Shown one piece after another: positions 1-12,316 of a stretch of 64,000 nucleotides of DNA. Origin of the DNA: Artemisia argyi (Eukaryota > Streptophyta > Magnoliopsida > Asterales > Asteraceae); the NCBI GenBank assembly GCA_030686995.1, contig CM060692.1, forward strand, positions 11,451,465-11,515,464, in the 5' to 3' direction. Position 1 is the first letter of the stretch. Every line of letters starts with the position of its first letter. The notes below the pieces were generated by a model. The model was given only the letters and a program-made list of their open reading frames with translations, did no database searches and was not told where the DNA came from. The translations under genes were made by a program, and so were the position numbers.

Positions 1-284
1 TTACGGTTATTCAACAATACTTGTATAGCATATGTGGTCGCTATAGGGCGATTTCCGCCCATGATTTGTTGTCAGTTGTAATGTATTTGAATTTTGTCAT
101 TAAATTATCGTTTAATAATTTAATGATAAATTTCTTGGATTTTGATATATATTAAAGTTATGCTATGCTATATAATGAAAAATTCAAGTCAAAAAACTAA
201 ATGGTGTTAACAAATTGTACTAATTAATCATCTAGTATCTAAATATAAGCTATTCATGAAGACAAAATCTTTATCAAGTGAAAG

Positions 285-545
285 ATGAACAAGAATACTA
301 TGAATATGGTATTGAAATGTAAGACTCTTGAAGCGTTTGTAGCTTTAGAAAACGGCGGGGTGTCTAATGTGGGTACATTGCCGTTACCAAGTGGCGTAAA
401 CCCTCCTCCAACTGGTGGCGATGAAACAGTGCCTGGAACCGGATTTGTGATTGGTGTTGTCCCTCCTGCAGTGCTGCAATTATATGGTCATAAGACACAG
501 AACGCACAACAAACCAAAACCGCAAACACCACAATCAATAGCTAG
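285..545 (+). CDS. Possible small ORF or 3' exon, unrecognised
   Basis: An open frame of 86 codons, rich in Gly, Pro, Thr and Val in its second half, with no motif I recognise. It starts at an ATG in an AT-rich context but no splice or promoter signal decides whether it is a gene, a last exon of something to the left of the window, or chance. The local GC content of the second half is higher than its surroundings, which is the only argument for coding. I do not assign a function. Confidence 0.15.
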   Translation: MNKNTMNMVLKCKTLEAFVALENGGVSNVGTLPLPSGVNPPPTGGDETVPGTGFVIGVVPPAVLQLYGHKTQNAQQTKTANTTINS

Positions 546-928
546 ACTAGAAACTTTGAGATCTACCAAAATTCTCAAACAATTTGGGTATAGCATAATT
601 ACTATTAGATAATCATTTGAGGGTCTAATTAATCTTATCCGAAGTATCAGTTCTAGAGTTGTTTACTCAAATCTGTTATCTCAGTCTAGTCATTTGACCA
701 CTTTTTAAAAATTTAAGGGCTTATGGTGCTTTGTTACATCAAAAGCAACTTCAAACACTATCTTTTGCATTGTATTTTATTACACTTGATTATCTCATTC
801 AAAGTTCTTATGAAAACCATAAGTTTTCACATTTTTTAATATAAGTATTTATATATATTTCCCAAGATCCATGCATGTTCAGAATTCTTGTACAAAGAAA
901 AATAATATACAACAACTCATAAATATGC

Positions 929-1306
929 CTAAAACACAAAAACAATGGTGAAAAGTGCATACCCAGGAGAAGGAGGATAAACACAAGATCCATAACTCGG
1001 GTCAGTTTTAGCAATAGTAGCAGTCCCAGAAAAGTCACAAGATCCAGCAGCCATAGACGTACGCATATAGTAACTATTAAACGCGTAAGAAGCATGCGCT
1101 TGTATAGTATTAGGAAGAAAACACAACCCTGTGGGCTGCAAAGGTGCACAATCTGCACCAGCACTGCAGGCATAGTCCAGTGCTGTTTGCAAAGCTTCAC
1201 GTGATGCGTCGCTTCTAGCAACGCACCATGTAGCTGCGGTGAGCCTGCCATGAAGAACCAGTAGCACCACCATGATGAGGATAGGTGCATTGGATGGTGT
1301 GACCAT
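929..1306 (-). CDS. Secreted X8/CBM43 domain protein (callose-binding type)
   Basis: The frame gives a signal peptide (hydrophobic residues about 8-22, cleavage likely before ATWC) followed directly by an X8 (CBM43) domain from about residue 26 to 111. Six cysteines at 28, 47, 53, 62, 90 and 108 match the six conserved X8 cysteines, and the GSCDFSG motif is typical. X8 domains bind beta-1,3-glucan; small family members (PDCB-like) sit at plasmodesmata or the cell wall. No GPI-type C-terminal segment is obvious. After the last cysteine there is a short hydrophobic tail before the stop; a GT at 961-962 after CCTGG could be a splice donor, in which case the last 10 or so residues would be replaced by a downstream exon that I cannot locate. 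The start chosen is the ATG directly before the signal peptide. The exact family member cannot be named. Confidence 0.85.
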   Translation of the reverse strand: MVTPSNAPILIMVVLLVLHGRLTAATWCVARSDASREALQTALDYACSAGADCAPLQPTGLCFLPNTIQAHASYAFNSYYMRTSMAAGSCDFSGTATIAKTDPSYGSCVYPPSPGYALFTIVFVF

Positions 1307-1897
1307 TTTGTGCTAAGTGCTTTCTTTTTTCAGTCAAGGGACACAAAAGAGAAGTATGTGTGTTGGTAAAGTACAAAAGAGATGGAGAATGAGTAAGAGA
1401 AAGAATATTTTGTTTGCTTTAATAAATATTTATACTATAATATTAATTTAATAGATTTACAATCTTACAAACATTTCTTTTTGCATATTCATGAAGTTTC
1501 ATCAAGTGAAAGTGAAAGTACTAGTGTTTTAATTGATCCGGTCGAGCTACCTATTCACGGTTCAATCATATTTGTTTTTCAAAACCGACTTTTAATTTGG
1601 TTCAACTGGCCAAGTCAACCTGAGTTTTAAAATACTTAGTGAAACTAAAACCATAGAATCAACAACTATGAGAAACCAATCAAGCTAGAGGTTAGCAAAA
1701 CAAACTAGTTATTAAAGTTTTCCTAACTTTTTTTACAAACTATATATATCATTTGTCTAAGTATCGCAATATTTTAGCTTGTCTAAAAAAAATTCTGCTA
1801 CAGTTATCAAGAATTTACTCTACTTATAACTACACTCGTCATGAAGTGATTTAATTGTACATCTCCAAATGCGTGTGTGAAAACTAACTAAAAACCA
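1307..1897. other. Intergenic, upstream of X8 gene
   Basis: AT-rich stretch that should contain the promoter and 5' UTR of the minus-strand X8 gene. I see no second gene and no clear repeat here. Confidence 0.5.
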
Positions 1898-1964
1898 CAT
1901 GCATATAAAGGTGGCAAAAAAACCGAAACCGGAACCGGAACCGACAAAAACCCGAAGCCGAAAC

Positions 1965-2323
1965 CAGTGACGAAGCTAGAAAATTTTCAGTGGGGGGTCG
2001 GGATCTAAATTTTTTTTCCTAACGCTATTTTTCGGGTAATATGTTCGGGTCGGTGATTCGATTCGGGTCGGGTCAAAAATTAAATACTATTATTATAAAA
2101 AAAAAATTCAATTACAAAAAAACTAAACATTAAAAAGGAGACAAACGGTTGATACCTGGTTCGATTTAAAGACAAGAAACCTGACCAGAAGGGCCTCTGA
2201 GGTGGTGGTCGTCCGTCGGCGGTGGTCGGTGGTGGCCGGCGAGACTGTAGGAGTGAGGAGACAGGAGGCAGGAAGGTGGGACTGTGGGAGGAGATGATGG
2301 TCGATTGGGGGAGGGTTTGTTCC

Positions 2324-2370
<47 letters not shown>

Positions 2371-2630
2371 GAACTAAGTAAATAATTAATGGATTTTAGT
2401 TTGAGATTTGGTTTATTAATGGATTTTAATTTGGGTAGATGAGTTTTATGTAAAATGTAATTGATCAAAATTTTATTGCTTAATATATAAAAAAAGTTTC
2501 ACAATTAAAATGGGGGGTCGAAACCGAATATACCGAAGTTTTTCTACACGAAAACTATATACCCCGTGCATTGCAAAAATAATTTCGGGGATCGGGCGCC
2601 CCTCCCCGCCCCTACATAGCTGCCCCTCTG
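1965..2630. mobile_element. Nested non-autonomous hAT element with perfect 8-bp TSD
   Basis: It begins CAGTGACGAAGCTA and ends with the inverse of CAGAGGGGCAGCTA, and is flanked by identical 8-bp copies of GCCGAAAC at 1957-1964 and 2631-2638. It therefore inserted into the left subterminal repeats of the larger hAT element. It has no transposase; the inside holds a GC-rich stretch and a T43 tract (2325-2367). A long minus-strand frame over the T tract encodes poly-lysine and is not a gene. Confidence 0.88.
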
Positions 2631-2876
2631 GCCGAAACTGGTTTTTGATGAAACCGGTACGGTTTGGCCAAAAACCGCCCGTTGAAACTGGTTCGTGATA
2701 TCACCGTTAGCTACCGGTTTTTCCAAACCAGTTTTTTATGTCTGTTGCGTTTTCCATCACAGTGAGAAAAAAGGAGCCGTTAGCCCCATTTTTGACCATT
2801 TTTCAACAGATCGATTCTCCATTTAGCCCCATTTAGCCCTCCTAACTTCCCTATAAATACCAAGGTTGAGTCTCGT

Positions 2877-5263
2877 TTGGTTACAACTCTCAAAACACTC
2901 AAAAAACGCTCACACAAATGCTCACGAATGGCAACTCGATCTTCTCATACTTCAACTTCCGCCGGTGTTGGTTCATCAAATGCACCCGCGATTGTTGGGG
3001 TTATATCAACAACCCAAAACCTGGCCATTTGGTATCATTACGACATGGTGAAGTTCACAGATGATTCAACAAAGGCTCGCTGTAAACATTGCAATAGTTT
3101 TTTGAAATTCGAAGCGAACTCGACGTTGAAGAACCACACGGAAGAATATTGCAAAGCACTCAACAATGTTCCAGAATCGGTACATACAACCATGGGACGA
3201 GATGGGAGTATTTTTGCATATGACGAGATGGGGCTTCATCAAGATTTTGCACACTTTGTGATTCAATAGGGTTTGCCGTTCAACCACTTCGGCAACCTTT
3301 GGTTAACGAGGGTGATTCAAAAGCGCCTTCAACCTCGATATAATCATGTAAGTCGTCAAACTCTTAAACGTGATTGTATTAAATCTTAGATAAATGCTAA
3401 AAAGGAACTAATAATTGGTTTTGAAAATTTAAAAACTAGTGTAATTTTAACGACCGATGTTTGGTCGGCGGGTCATGGTTTGCCCGGTTCGTACATTTGT
3501 GTTACCGCACATTTGGTTAATCCCGATACTTGGCAAATGATGAAACGTACTATTGCTTTTGAAAACTTTGCATATCCGCACACGGGTTTAAATTTAAGTG
3601 ATATATTGTGAGATTTTTTGAGAACGTTTAAAATAGAAGTAACGGTTTCTTCAATAGCATTTGATAACGCTTCTAATAATACAAATGCGATAAAAAAATC
3701 TAATACTAAAATACCGACCACCTTTTGAAGGCATTTTTTTTATCATAGTTTTTGCACACATCATTAACTTGGTTGCGCAAATCAGACTAACAACCGAGCA
3801 AATGAATAATATAAGAGAAGCTTTTAGACGAATGTTACAAGATATTTTCAATCGGAAAAAAAGCATATGTGGAGTATATGAAATTGTGTGAAGATATGAA
3901 TTCATTTTTTTATCCCCTAATTGGGACATTCATACAAGATGGAATTCGACTTATAACATGTTTGTAATTGGTTTATGCCAAAAATGAACATTACAACATT
4001 ATCATGATGAACTTTGCAATAGGCATGGTATCATTTGCGGTTGAAAATTGGGATACTATTAACAAAATAACCGAATTACTCAAAGTTTTTAAAATCGCAA
4101 CAACTTTGTTATTGCGTGTTTATTATCCCACGAGTCATTTGGTCCTCAACCAACTTTTTATGATGTGTAGAAAATTAGGATCATACGAATTTGATGGTCC
4201 ACTTTTTACGACTATAGTTGAACCGATGAAATAAAAACTTGGAAAATATTTTCAAGAAATTCCACCGGTAATTACTTATGCGGATAATTGTTTCTAAATG
4301 TAACGAACTTGTCACGTTTTACAATGTTGTGTATGTTTTTTTTAATTTTACTAAACAATGCAAATAATTTACTAATCAGTCTATTGTATGCATAATTTAA
4401 CATTTGTTTAGAGTTATTTACATAAATCGTCCTTGTGGTTAGGACCAAATTGCACCGACAGTCCTTACTGTCAGTTAGAGTTATTTACATAAATCGTCCT
4501 TATGCCGCCACATTGAGCCCATGTTTAAATGTTATCGGGGTGGAATATCTTATCGATAAGATTGCTAACGATTTGGATTTGGTTTAAATAGAACTTTTTT
4601 TATGTAACAAAAGCACAAAACAATTTTTAAAATAATTTTAACGTATATTAGATTTATGTTTTGAAAAATATAGTACAACAAATGTGGGAACAAGTTCGGC
4701 TTCAATGTTTTCAACAAGTTCGAATTCCATGGATCTGGATTTGGACTTATTTTCAAATTTAAGACAAGAAAGCGGTAAAAGGCCTAGAAGTGACCATTCA
4801 TCGAGCAACGAATATGGGATATATATTGGAATCGATTGGTTAAACACGATCACACCCGAAGAGTTCAAGAATTTTGATGTTTTGGCTTGGTGGAAACAAA
4901 CGGAATCTCAATTCCCGTTTTAGCCACAATGACTCGGGATTTACTAAGCGTACAAGCTTATACCGTTGCTTCGGAATACTCTTTTTATACTAGTGGAAGG
5001 GTATTATTGATACGAAGAATAAGACTCACACTGCCATCTTTAGAGATGTGTTTTGCTTGAAGGATTACTTAGATGTGGCCGAACGTAAACAACACGTTGC
5101 GAGTCTTGAAGAACCGATGGAATACGAAGAACAATTACAAGAGATTGAGGTGGAAGAGGGTTATGTAATCCATCTTTCTGATGAAGAAATCGCTTTCGAT
5201 GAAACTACAAACACGGCTAGGACCTCCGAAGTTGAAGATGAAGTTGACGACGATGATGAATAA
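2877..5263 (+). pseudogene. hAT transposase pseudogene (BED finger to dimerisation domain)
   Basis: An N-terminal piece at 2877-3269 carries a BED-type zinc finger: aromatic residues followed by a CKHC pair and a downstream HxxxxC. Further pieces appear in different frames (about 3470-3720, 3968-4234), and the C-terminal piece at 4684-5263 has the hAT dimerisation signature (DVLAWWK, then a block around the conserved LLSVQ...S, then a conserved acidic tail). Several frameshifts and in-frame stops separate these blocks, so no functional transposase can be made. The order of domains and the host element's 8-bp TSD agree with hAT. The protein would have cut and joined hAT DNA ends in the nucleus. 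Confidence 0.85.
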
Positions 5264-5645
5264 ATTGTTAAAATTTATTAAATTTGTGATTCAAGTACTT
5301 TATGTGTGATGTTTATGAGTTTATTGAATAAAAGTTGAAGTTTATTGAGTAGAAAATACGAACGAAAAAAAAAATTAAAAATAAAAAAACGGAATCTATA
5401 CAAAAACCTGCCACTATCCATTTTTTCATTTTTTCTGAAACCGGTTTTTCCCAAACCGGTTTGGAACCGGCTCGAAACCGGTTCTATAGGTTCTGATTTT
5501 TTGACCCGAAAACTTATAGAAACCGGTTCGGTTTAAACCGAAACCGGTTTTTTCGATTGACCAAAAACTGGTCTAGTTTTGGTCAAAACGGTCAATGTCC
5601 ACCTCTACATGCATACGCATTGTAAGAATCATACTGAATAAACCA

Positions 5646-5890
5646 CATGGGTGATCCAGCGGTAAGAATACCAACTTTTCAAAACGGAGGACAAGGGTTC
5701 GAATCTAACGGGGAGAAAATTAATCCCCTTGTGGCCACAGAAATTCATCTGCGCCGACTTGGAGCTATTCAAAAGGGTAGTTGTCTTGAGATTATTCGGC
5801 TTTTAATGTCGAATTGAAACTCAGTTACCCTGCCCACACCCATCTATTCGAGCTGAGGGCATTACATGTGCAGCTTGCGATATTTATCCT
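5646..5890 (+). mobile_element. tRNA-derived SINE
   Basis: The left part has a tRNA-like box A (GTGATCCAGCGGTAAG) and about 45 bp further a box B (GGGTTCGAATCT), the internal RNA polymerase III promoter arrangement. A non-tRNA body follows. The exact 3' end and TSD were not resolved. Confidence 0.6.
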
Positions 5891-7275
5891 TGACCTCCTC
5901 AAACCTACGTACCACTATTAAATTAAAACAACTAAAACTATATAAATTCATGGTCATTAGAGATAAATTGATTAAATAAAGCTATTTGAGTGATATTAAT
6001 ATCATCTCAATCTATGGAAAGAATGTTCTGGTTTCCTTCTAGAATGGATTATAACACCAAAATTTAACATAAATTCACTCGATTTCTATTATATGTAAGA
6101 TATGTTTTAATGTAAAACTCAACCTATACTGTAAATGTAGATTTAAATAAGGCTTTATTTATTTATTTATTTATTTATTATTATTATTTTAAACTAGAAT
6201 CAGGGATGTTAACATATATAACTACCCGACTATGAGTCATTATCAATATATTATGAACCAACATCTCCTTATGTTAATTTGTCCATATATTTTATATCAA
6301 AGTTGGATACGTATGAACTTATAAATGAACAAAATTATAGTAAATACTAAGAAATGCAAACTAAACTTTGTTAGTACATGATGTATATATATGCAACTTC
6401 CTCAAACTTACTACATACATGATACAACTTTGAAAATGACTAGTTCTAGACGTGACGTTTACAACTAATCGGTTAAATCATAGCTATTTAAGTGGCTGAA
6501 AGATAAATAATATTGGTTCATAACATTAGAAACCAAGATTTGATTGCTGATTTAAAATAAGAAACCGCACATCTTTAGCGAGCTGAACACTTTGGGTTAC
6601 GTTAATCTATCCATCTAAAGAATTTAATCAATGTAAAATCTCTTAAACAGATATTTGCATTCTAATCACTTTCATGTATAAAATTGTTAAACTCATATAT
6701 TAATTCTTAACTTGAGAAACCAAGTACCGAAATGAGACTAAAATTGACTCCGTGTATTTACGAAAAACTAAACATAACTATATACATCCTTTTTTCTTAC
6801 CATGTGCAATTCAGAAAAATATGATTTTTTACAAGACTAAACACTACGTCGTGAAAATTCATGGGTATCTAGAAACACCCCGAGTCCCCGAGACTCTCCC
6901 CGGTTTGTAGAAATCATTAGTAACTTTGCTTAGAGTAGTGAAAAATATTTTAATTTAATAAAAAAAGAGTTTTTAAAAATTTTAATTACCTACTTTATAA
7001 TATAACATGTATTTTCATTTGGCTGAGAATGGTTGTGTAAATTAAATAATTTACACATAATTTGCATTCCTCACCTTCATCATCTTCATTTTTTAGTCGA
7101 AAACCACTGGTATTTTATTATATCTACTTGTTTGAACCCCATAAATAATTTACATTGATTAATTTATTGTTTATACTCCTCATACGCAAACACAACTCTA
7201 TTTAAACTCCTTTCTTCAATGCATCTTTTCATATACACTTTCAATCTACAATCGATTTCTTTCAATTTGTACAAT
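5891..7275. other. Intergenic, no gene seen
   Basis: AT-rich sequence with short ATTT runs (about 6150-6180). The last 150 bp, which include CTTTC-rich sequence and a cAATATG start context, may hold the promoter and 5' UTR of the SERF-like gene that follows. Nothing else recognisable. Confidence 0.5.
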
Positions 7276-7784
7276 ATGTTTACCGTGATTAGGAAAACTC
7301 GGGATATCCAGAGGGACAAGGATAAAGATGACGGTTTAACTGCTGATCAACGTCGTGAAAGGTTAGTCTTAAACTTATCATTACCGAACTTATAGATATT
7401 ATATTTACAGATCATTAAACTTATCGTTCACAACTTTTACGTTACTTAACTTATTAGAAAACACATGTTTAGGTCACTCATATTAACACTGAAATTTTTG
7501 AATAGTAATCTAAATGTCATTTTCTGTTAGTTAGGTTATACAAATGAACAAGTAATCTCTGTGAATATTGACCCTTTCTTTAATCCAATGTTGTGTTTTC
7601 TTGTAAGTTGAACTTATTAAAGTTATTACTTATTTCCAATATGATCATTGTATATTATCGTCTGTATATCATTCCTTTTTTATTTTGTACTTGGATGTTT
7701 ATTCACAAAGAAAATTGCAGGGATGAAAGAGCCCGTCAAGAAGCCGCACGCCAAGAAGCAGCACGAGCTGGGGGAGTGGTGTAG
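7276..7784 (+). CDS. SERF/4F5-like short protein, diverged paralogue
   Basis: Two exons, 7276-7361 and 7721-7784, joined at GAAAG|GT...TTGCAG|GGAT, give 49 residues. The core DDGLTxDQRRERD and the following Arg/Ala-rich helix match the intact SERF-like gene at 9192-13523, and the splice site is at exactly the same codon. The N-terminus lacks the usual MTRGNQRxxxR start. The C-terminus ends early: a one-base shift relative to the intact copy brings TAG into frame, and the relic of the usual C-terminal lysine end can be read in another frame up to about 7813. SERF proteins are small charged nuclear or cytosolic factors that bind nucleic acids and modify protein aggregation. This copy may be a decaying duplicate; its intron is only 359 bp. 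Confidence 0.6.
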
Positions 7785-8567
7785 CTGGAGGTTAAATCAC
7801 CAAGAAATAAGAGAAGTTCTTTATGGTTTTTACTTTTATGTTTTGGGTGATTGAATAATTGTATTATAGTGTCAAAATGTAAGATAAGTTTGCTGTATTG
7901 TATGTAAAGTACTTTCATCTTGTCACTGTTAGTGTATAACTGTATATAACTCAGCTTATAATGTAATTCTACAATATTAATCTTGCTCATGTTCCAAGTC
8001 ACACAAGACATTATATTACTATACACGCCAATTATTTGCTAAACGGGGAAAGGTAGTGGCGTACGTGAAACGGAAAATGTTAATGCGTAGCATTTTTATT
8101 GAGCGCGAAAAATTGTGATACCTGGTAAGTTTGAAATTACATTTAACAAAATTCAATAGCTAATTAAGCAAGGTCTGAAGTGAGTTTGTAGGTATTAAGT
8201 TAACTTATTGTAACATGATGGTTACAATTAAACCAGATGTCTTTAGTGATGTGAAATCAAAAAAGAAGAATTTTAGAAAAAAAAAAAAAAAAAAAACACG
8301 TCTTTATAGTTTTGATGAAATCGCATGTATGGTCTAATCTTTTCGAAAGTGCTGACGGTCTTCATAAGGAACTTTATTGTGCAATTATTGTCCCTAGAAT
8401 AAGAAATTCAAAACTTTAAAAGTGAAAGCACAATCTCTGTTAGAGACGATAATCGCACACCAAAATTCTTCAAATGGACTACACCTGCATTTTCAAAAAA
8501 ATGGAACTATATAAGCGCTTTCACTAAACCATAAAGCCGGTTTTTCCAATTTTACTCTTTTTAAAAA
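7785..8567. other. Intergenic, no gene seen
   Basis: Holds the 3' flank of the short SERF paralogue, an A-run at about 8277-8296 and no recognised gene. Confidence 0.4.
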
Positions 8568-8916
8568 GGGTTAAATCTACGGATTGGCCATAAACTTTTC
8601 AAAATTTTCAATTATAGGTTACGGAGTTTATAACATACCATTATCATCATCCAAACTTTTTTGTACTGAAAAGTATTACCTGTATGTGAACCGAGATAAA
8701 ATGTATATTACCCATATGAGAACCGAGATAAAAGTGCATTACTCATATGAGAACCGAAATAAAAGTGCATTACTCATATGAGAACCGAGATAAAAACTAC
8801 ATTACTTATATGAGAACCGAGATAAAAATTTGAATAGTTATCGGGGCATTTTATAAAGTCCGTGACTTATAATTAAAAATTTTGAAAAATTTATGACCTA
8901 TCTACAAACTTAACCC
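8568..8916. mobile_element. Mutator-type MITE with internal 31-bp tandem repeats
   Basis: Foldback element whose ends (GGGTTAAATCTACGG and the inverse GGGTTAAGTTTGTAG) are inverted over about 65 bp. It is flanked by perfect 9-bp copies of TTTTAAAAA (8559-8567, 8917-8925), the TSD length of MULEs, although this TSD is low in complexity. The centre consists of about five tandem copies of a 31-bp unit containing CATATGAGAACCGAGAT (about 8688-8831). Confidence 0.7.
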
Positions 8917-9191
8917 TTTTAAAAATAGGTAATAAGTTCAATCTAAACTATTGAACATTTGCTAAACTAAAGTACATGTCATATTGTCATGTCCTATAAG
9001 ACCAAACTAAAGTAAAGTACATGTTACTATGTTAAAGTCTCTTAAGGCAACTTTAAAATACTAACCAAACCCGACCCGACCCGACAATATATGATATTAG
9101 TAGGTATATATTTTATCCATCCATTCAACCAACCAACCCAACCCTATTATCAAACTCAAAAACGCGAGATCTTGAAGAAGAACAAACAGCC

Positions 9192-12100
9192 ATGACTCGC
9201 GGTAACCAAAGGGAGAAAGATCGTGAAAGAGCCGCCGCCCGCAACGCCAAATCCAAAACCAAAGACGACGGCTTAACTCCTGAACAGCGCCGTGAAAGGT
9301 TGACTTTTTTGTTTACATCAAAACCTACCGTTGACTTTTTTTTAATATCAGTTAGTGATCTTGGTTTATGTTGAATCTGATGTTTATGTGTTTGGTTTTT
9401 GTGAAATTAGTTGACTTTTAGCCAAGTTTGACTTTTTTCTTGATTTTATGTTTATATGTGCTGAATCTGATTATTATTTGTTTTAATGGGGGGCGTTTGG
9501 GTTAGCTTATTTAGCCGGATTATGGGCTTGTTTGATTTGGAAAAGCTGATTAGCTTTCTTTTTAAAGGTTATTAGCTTTGGCTTATTGGCTTAAGCCAAT
9601 AAGGTGTAGTTTATAAGGTTGTAAGCTTCAATAAGTGAGCTTATCGGCTTTTCCAAATCAAATAAGCCCGTAATCTGGCTAAATAAGCTAATCCAAACGC
9701 CCCATTAAAACAAATTTTGGTTTAGGTATGAGCTTATTTGGTTTTTGGCTTATGTTTCGTAAGCTTATAATGATATGATAAATCTGATGTGAAAGGTTGA
9801 CTTTTACTTTTTTATATCAGTTAGTAATCTTGGTTTATATTGAATCTGATGTTTATGTGTTTGGTTTTTATGTTTAGTTGACTTTTTGCCAAGTTTGACT
9901 TTTTTCTTGATTTTATATATGTATGTATATATGCTGAATCTGATTATTATTTGTTTTAATGGGGGGCGTTTGGGTTTAGCTTGTTTAGCTGGATTATGGG
10001 CTTGTTTGATTTGGAAAAGCTGATTAGCTCACTTTTTGAAGCTTATTAGCTTTAGCTTATTGGCTGAAGCCAATAAGGTGTAGTTTATAAGGTTATAAGC
10101 TTCAATAAGTGAGCTTATCGGCTTTTCCGAATCGAATAAGCCCATAATTCGGCTAAATAAGCTAATCCAAATGCCCCATTAAAACATTTTGGATTAGGGG
10201 GTGTTTGTTTAAGCTTATATTTATGTGTTTAGTTTTTATGAAATTTGTTGACTTTTAGCCAAGTTTGACTTTTTTCTTGATTTTGTATATATATATGTGC
10301 TGAATCTGATTATTATTTGTTTTAATGGGGGGCTTTTGGGTTAGCTTATTTAGCCGGATTATGGGCTTGTTTGATTTGGAAAAGCTGATTAGCTCACTTT
10401 TTAAAGCTTATTAACTTTAGCTTATTGGCTTAAGCCAATAAGGTGTAGTTTATAAGGTTATAAGCTTCAATAAGTGAGCTTATCGACTTTTCCAAATCAA
10501 ATAAGCTCATAATCCGACTAAATAAGCTAATCCAAACGCCCCGTTAAAACAAATTTCGGATTAGAGGGTGTTTGTTTTATTAAGCTTATATTTGGGCTTA
10601 CGAGCTTATTTGGTTTTCGGCTTATGTTTCGTAAGCTCACTTTTGGTGGCTTATTTTACGGCTTATGTGAATATGTGATGGATCTAGCTAGCTGTCCTAA
10701 TGTTGACAGTTGAATCAAGGTCAGGTTTTATGTGTCAAATCTTAATAGTTTTTAGCTTAATCGTCGAGTGGTCTTATGATGATTTTATGGATCTAGAAAT
10801 TAGCGATGTTAGATTTGTGGTTAAGATTCTTTTGCAAGTCGGAATATATGGAATTTATATATGACATTTGATGTTTATCTGGTTTGGTGTTTACTCCTGT
10901 TATACTTGTTTTTGTGTTTTGTGAGTTTATTTTTTTCAAGAAAAGAGAGATGGATCCCTTTGGATAGTAAATAAGTTTGTGGCGTTAGGTTGCACATTCA
11001 ATACTAGATGAATTTGGAGTAGGTATCTGCCTATCTGGGTTAGTGGGTCGCACGGTTTTGTGCTTAAGAGCAACTTGTATAGCAAAAGGAAGTTAAATTG
11101 AATAAGTACAACTGAAATTCTGTAAAATCATATAGGGAATAAAAGTCTAGAAACAAATTAAAGCATAAAAGAAGGGACGGGGACCGAAAGCAAAACAAAT
11201 TTAAACCATTATCCTCTGACTGGAGGAGTGTATGACACAATGACACCCCATTACACAAGGGCTTTTATAAGCTTCGAATAATGGGTTAATGAATGCCCTT
11301 CACGATTTTAGTTATTTGAATTTTGAAGGATTGTTGTGCTGAATTTAGTTCAATTTTTAATCTTCTCAACACCCTCGGTACACTTGACTTTGCAAAATTT
11401 CAAATATCTCTCTCGGTGTGAGGTGCTTTGTGATAATAGCAACTTGATCAGCCGTAATTACTATACCAATTGTGTCATTTTCGCAACTAAAACATGTTGG
11501 GGCTTCAGCTTAACAGTTTCAGTCCTAGAATTGGGATTCATTATGTCGCTTCCTCTCGGTTATCCTAGTTACGGTTTAGATATGTTGTTTTTTTCTCGCT
11601 TTAACTGGTTTTATAAACACACGAAAATATCTTGAAACACCTTTTCCATAGCCTTGGTCACAAAATCGAGAGTCAAGGTACAACCTTGAAGGTATGAAAA
11701 GTGACCTCCAATAAGCAATATCCGTCAAACTCTTTACTAGGACTTTCCAGGATCAAGTCAAGATGAAAGCCACTTTGAGACTGGATAATTACAGAAAATG
11801 AATGCTAAAAGCATGTTTTAGTTGCAAAAGTAAAGACAATTTCTCTTATTGATGACTTTTGAACAAGTAATTAAATCTGATTCTTATCTGTTTAATTGTT
11901 GAGTATGCTGATCTAGTTTAACTTTAGCTGTTTTGATGCAATTGACTTTTAACCCTAAGCCCCTAATGCTGACTTTTGAATCAAGCTTATGTTTTTTGTG
12001 TTCTAAGGTATTAGTATTCATTGGATCTATGAAGTTAATGTTGATATGTTGGTGATATATCGACTTTTGAATGAAATTATGCTATCTGCGCTTGTAATCT

Positions 12101-12264
12101 GTTGAATCTTGTCGTAATTCGTTTAGTTCTCAAGTGGTTTATTATGAATTTTGTTTAGCTGTTGATTAATTAATAGACCTAGCGATTATATTAGCTAGAT
12201 TTGTATTTCTTTTAATATGGGTTTATGTTCTGTGTTGATAATCTCATGATTCTTATGGTGATTC

Positions 12265-12316
<52 letters not shown>

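Larger units (their letters stand above)
1906..5607 (+). mobile_element. hAT transposon, decayed, with perfect 8-bp TSD
   Basis: The element starts TAAAGGTGGCA and ends with the inverse of TAGAGGTGGAC, so the terminal inverted repeats match over the first 9 bases with one difference. Both ends are flanked by the same 8 bp, CATGCATA (1898-1905 and 5608-5615), the TSD length of hAT elements. Subterminal regions are full of ACCGGAACCGG and AAACCGGTTT type repeats on both sides, as is usual for hAT subtermini. The interior carries a broken hAT transposase (2877-5263). Length is 3,702 bp including a 666-bp nested insertion at 1965-2630. Confidence 0.9.

Noticed and set aside
2166..2468. Minus-strand ORF with poly-lysine
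   Set aside because: It is created by the T43 tract and runs through the non-autonomous hAT element; no domain.
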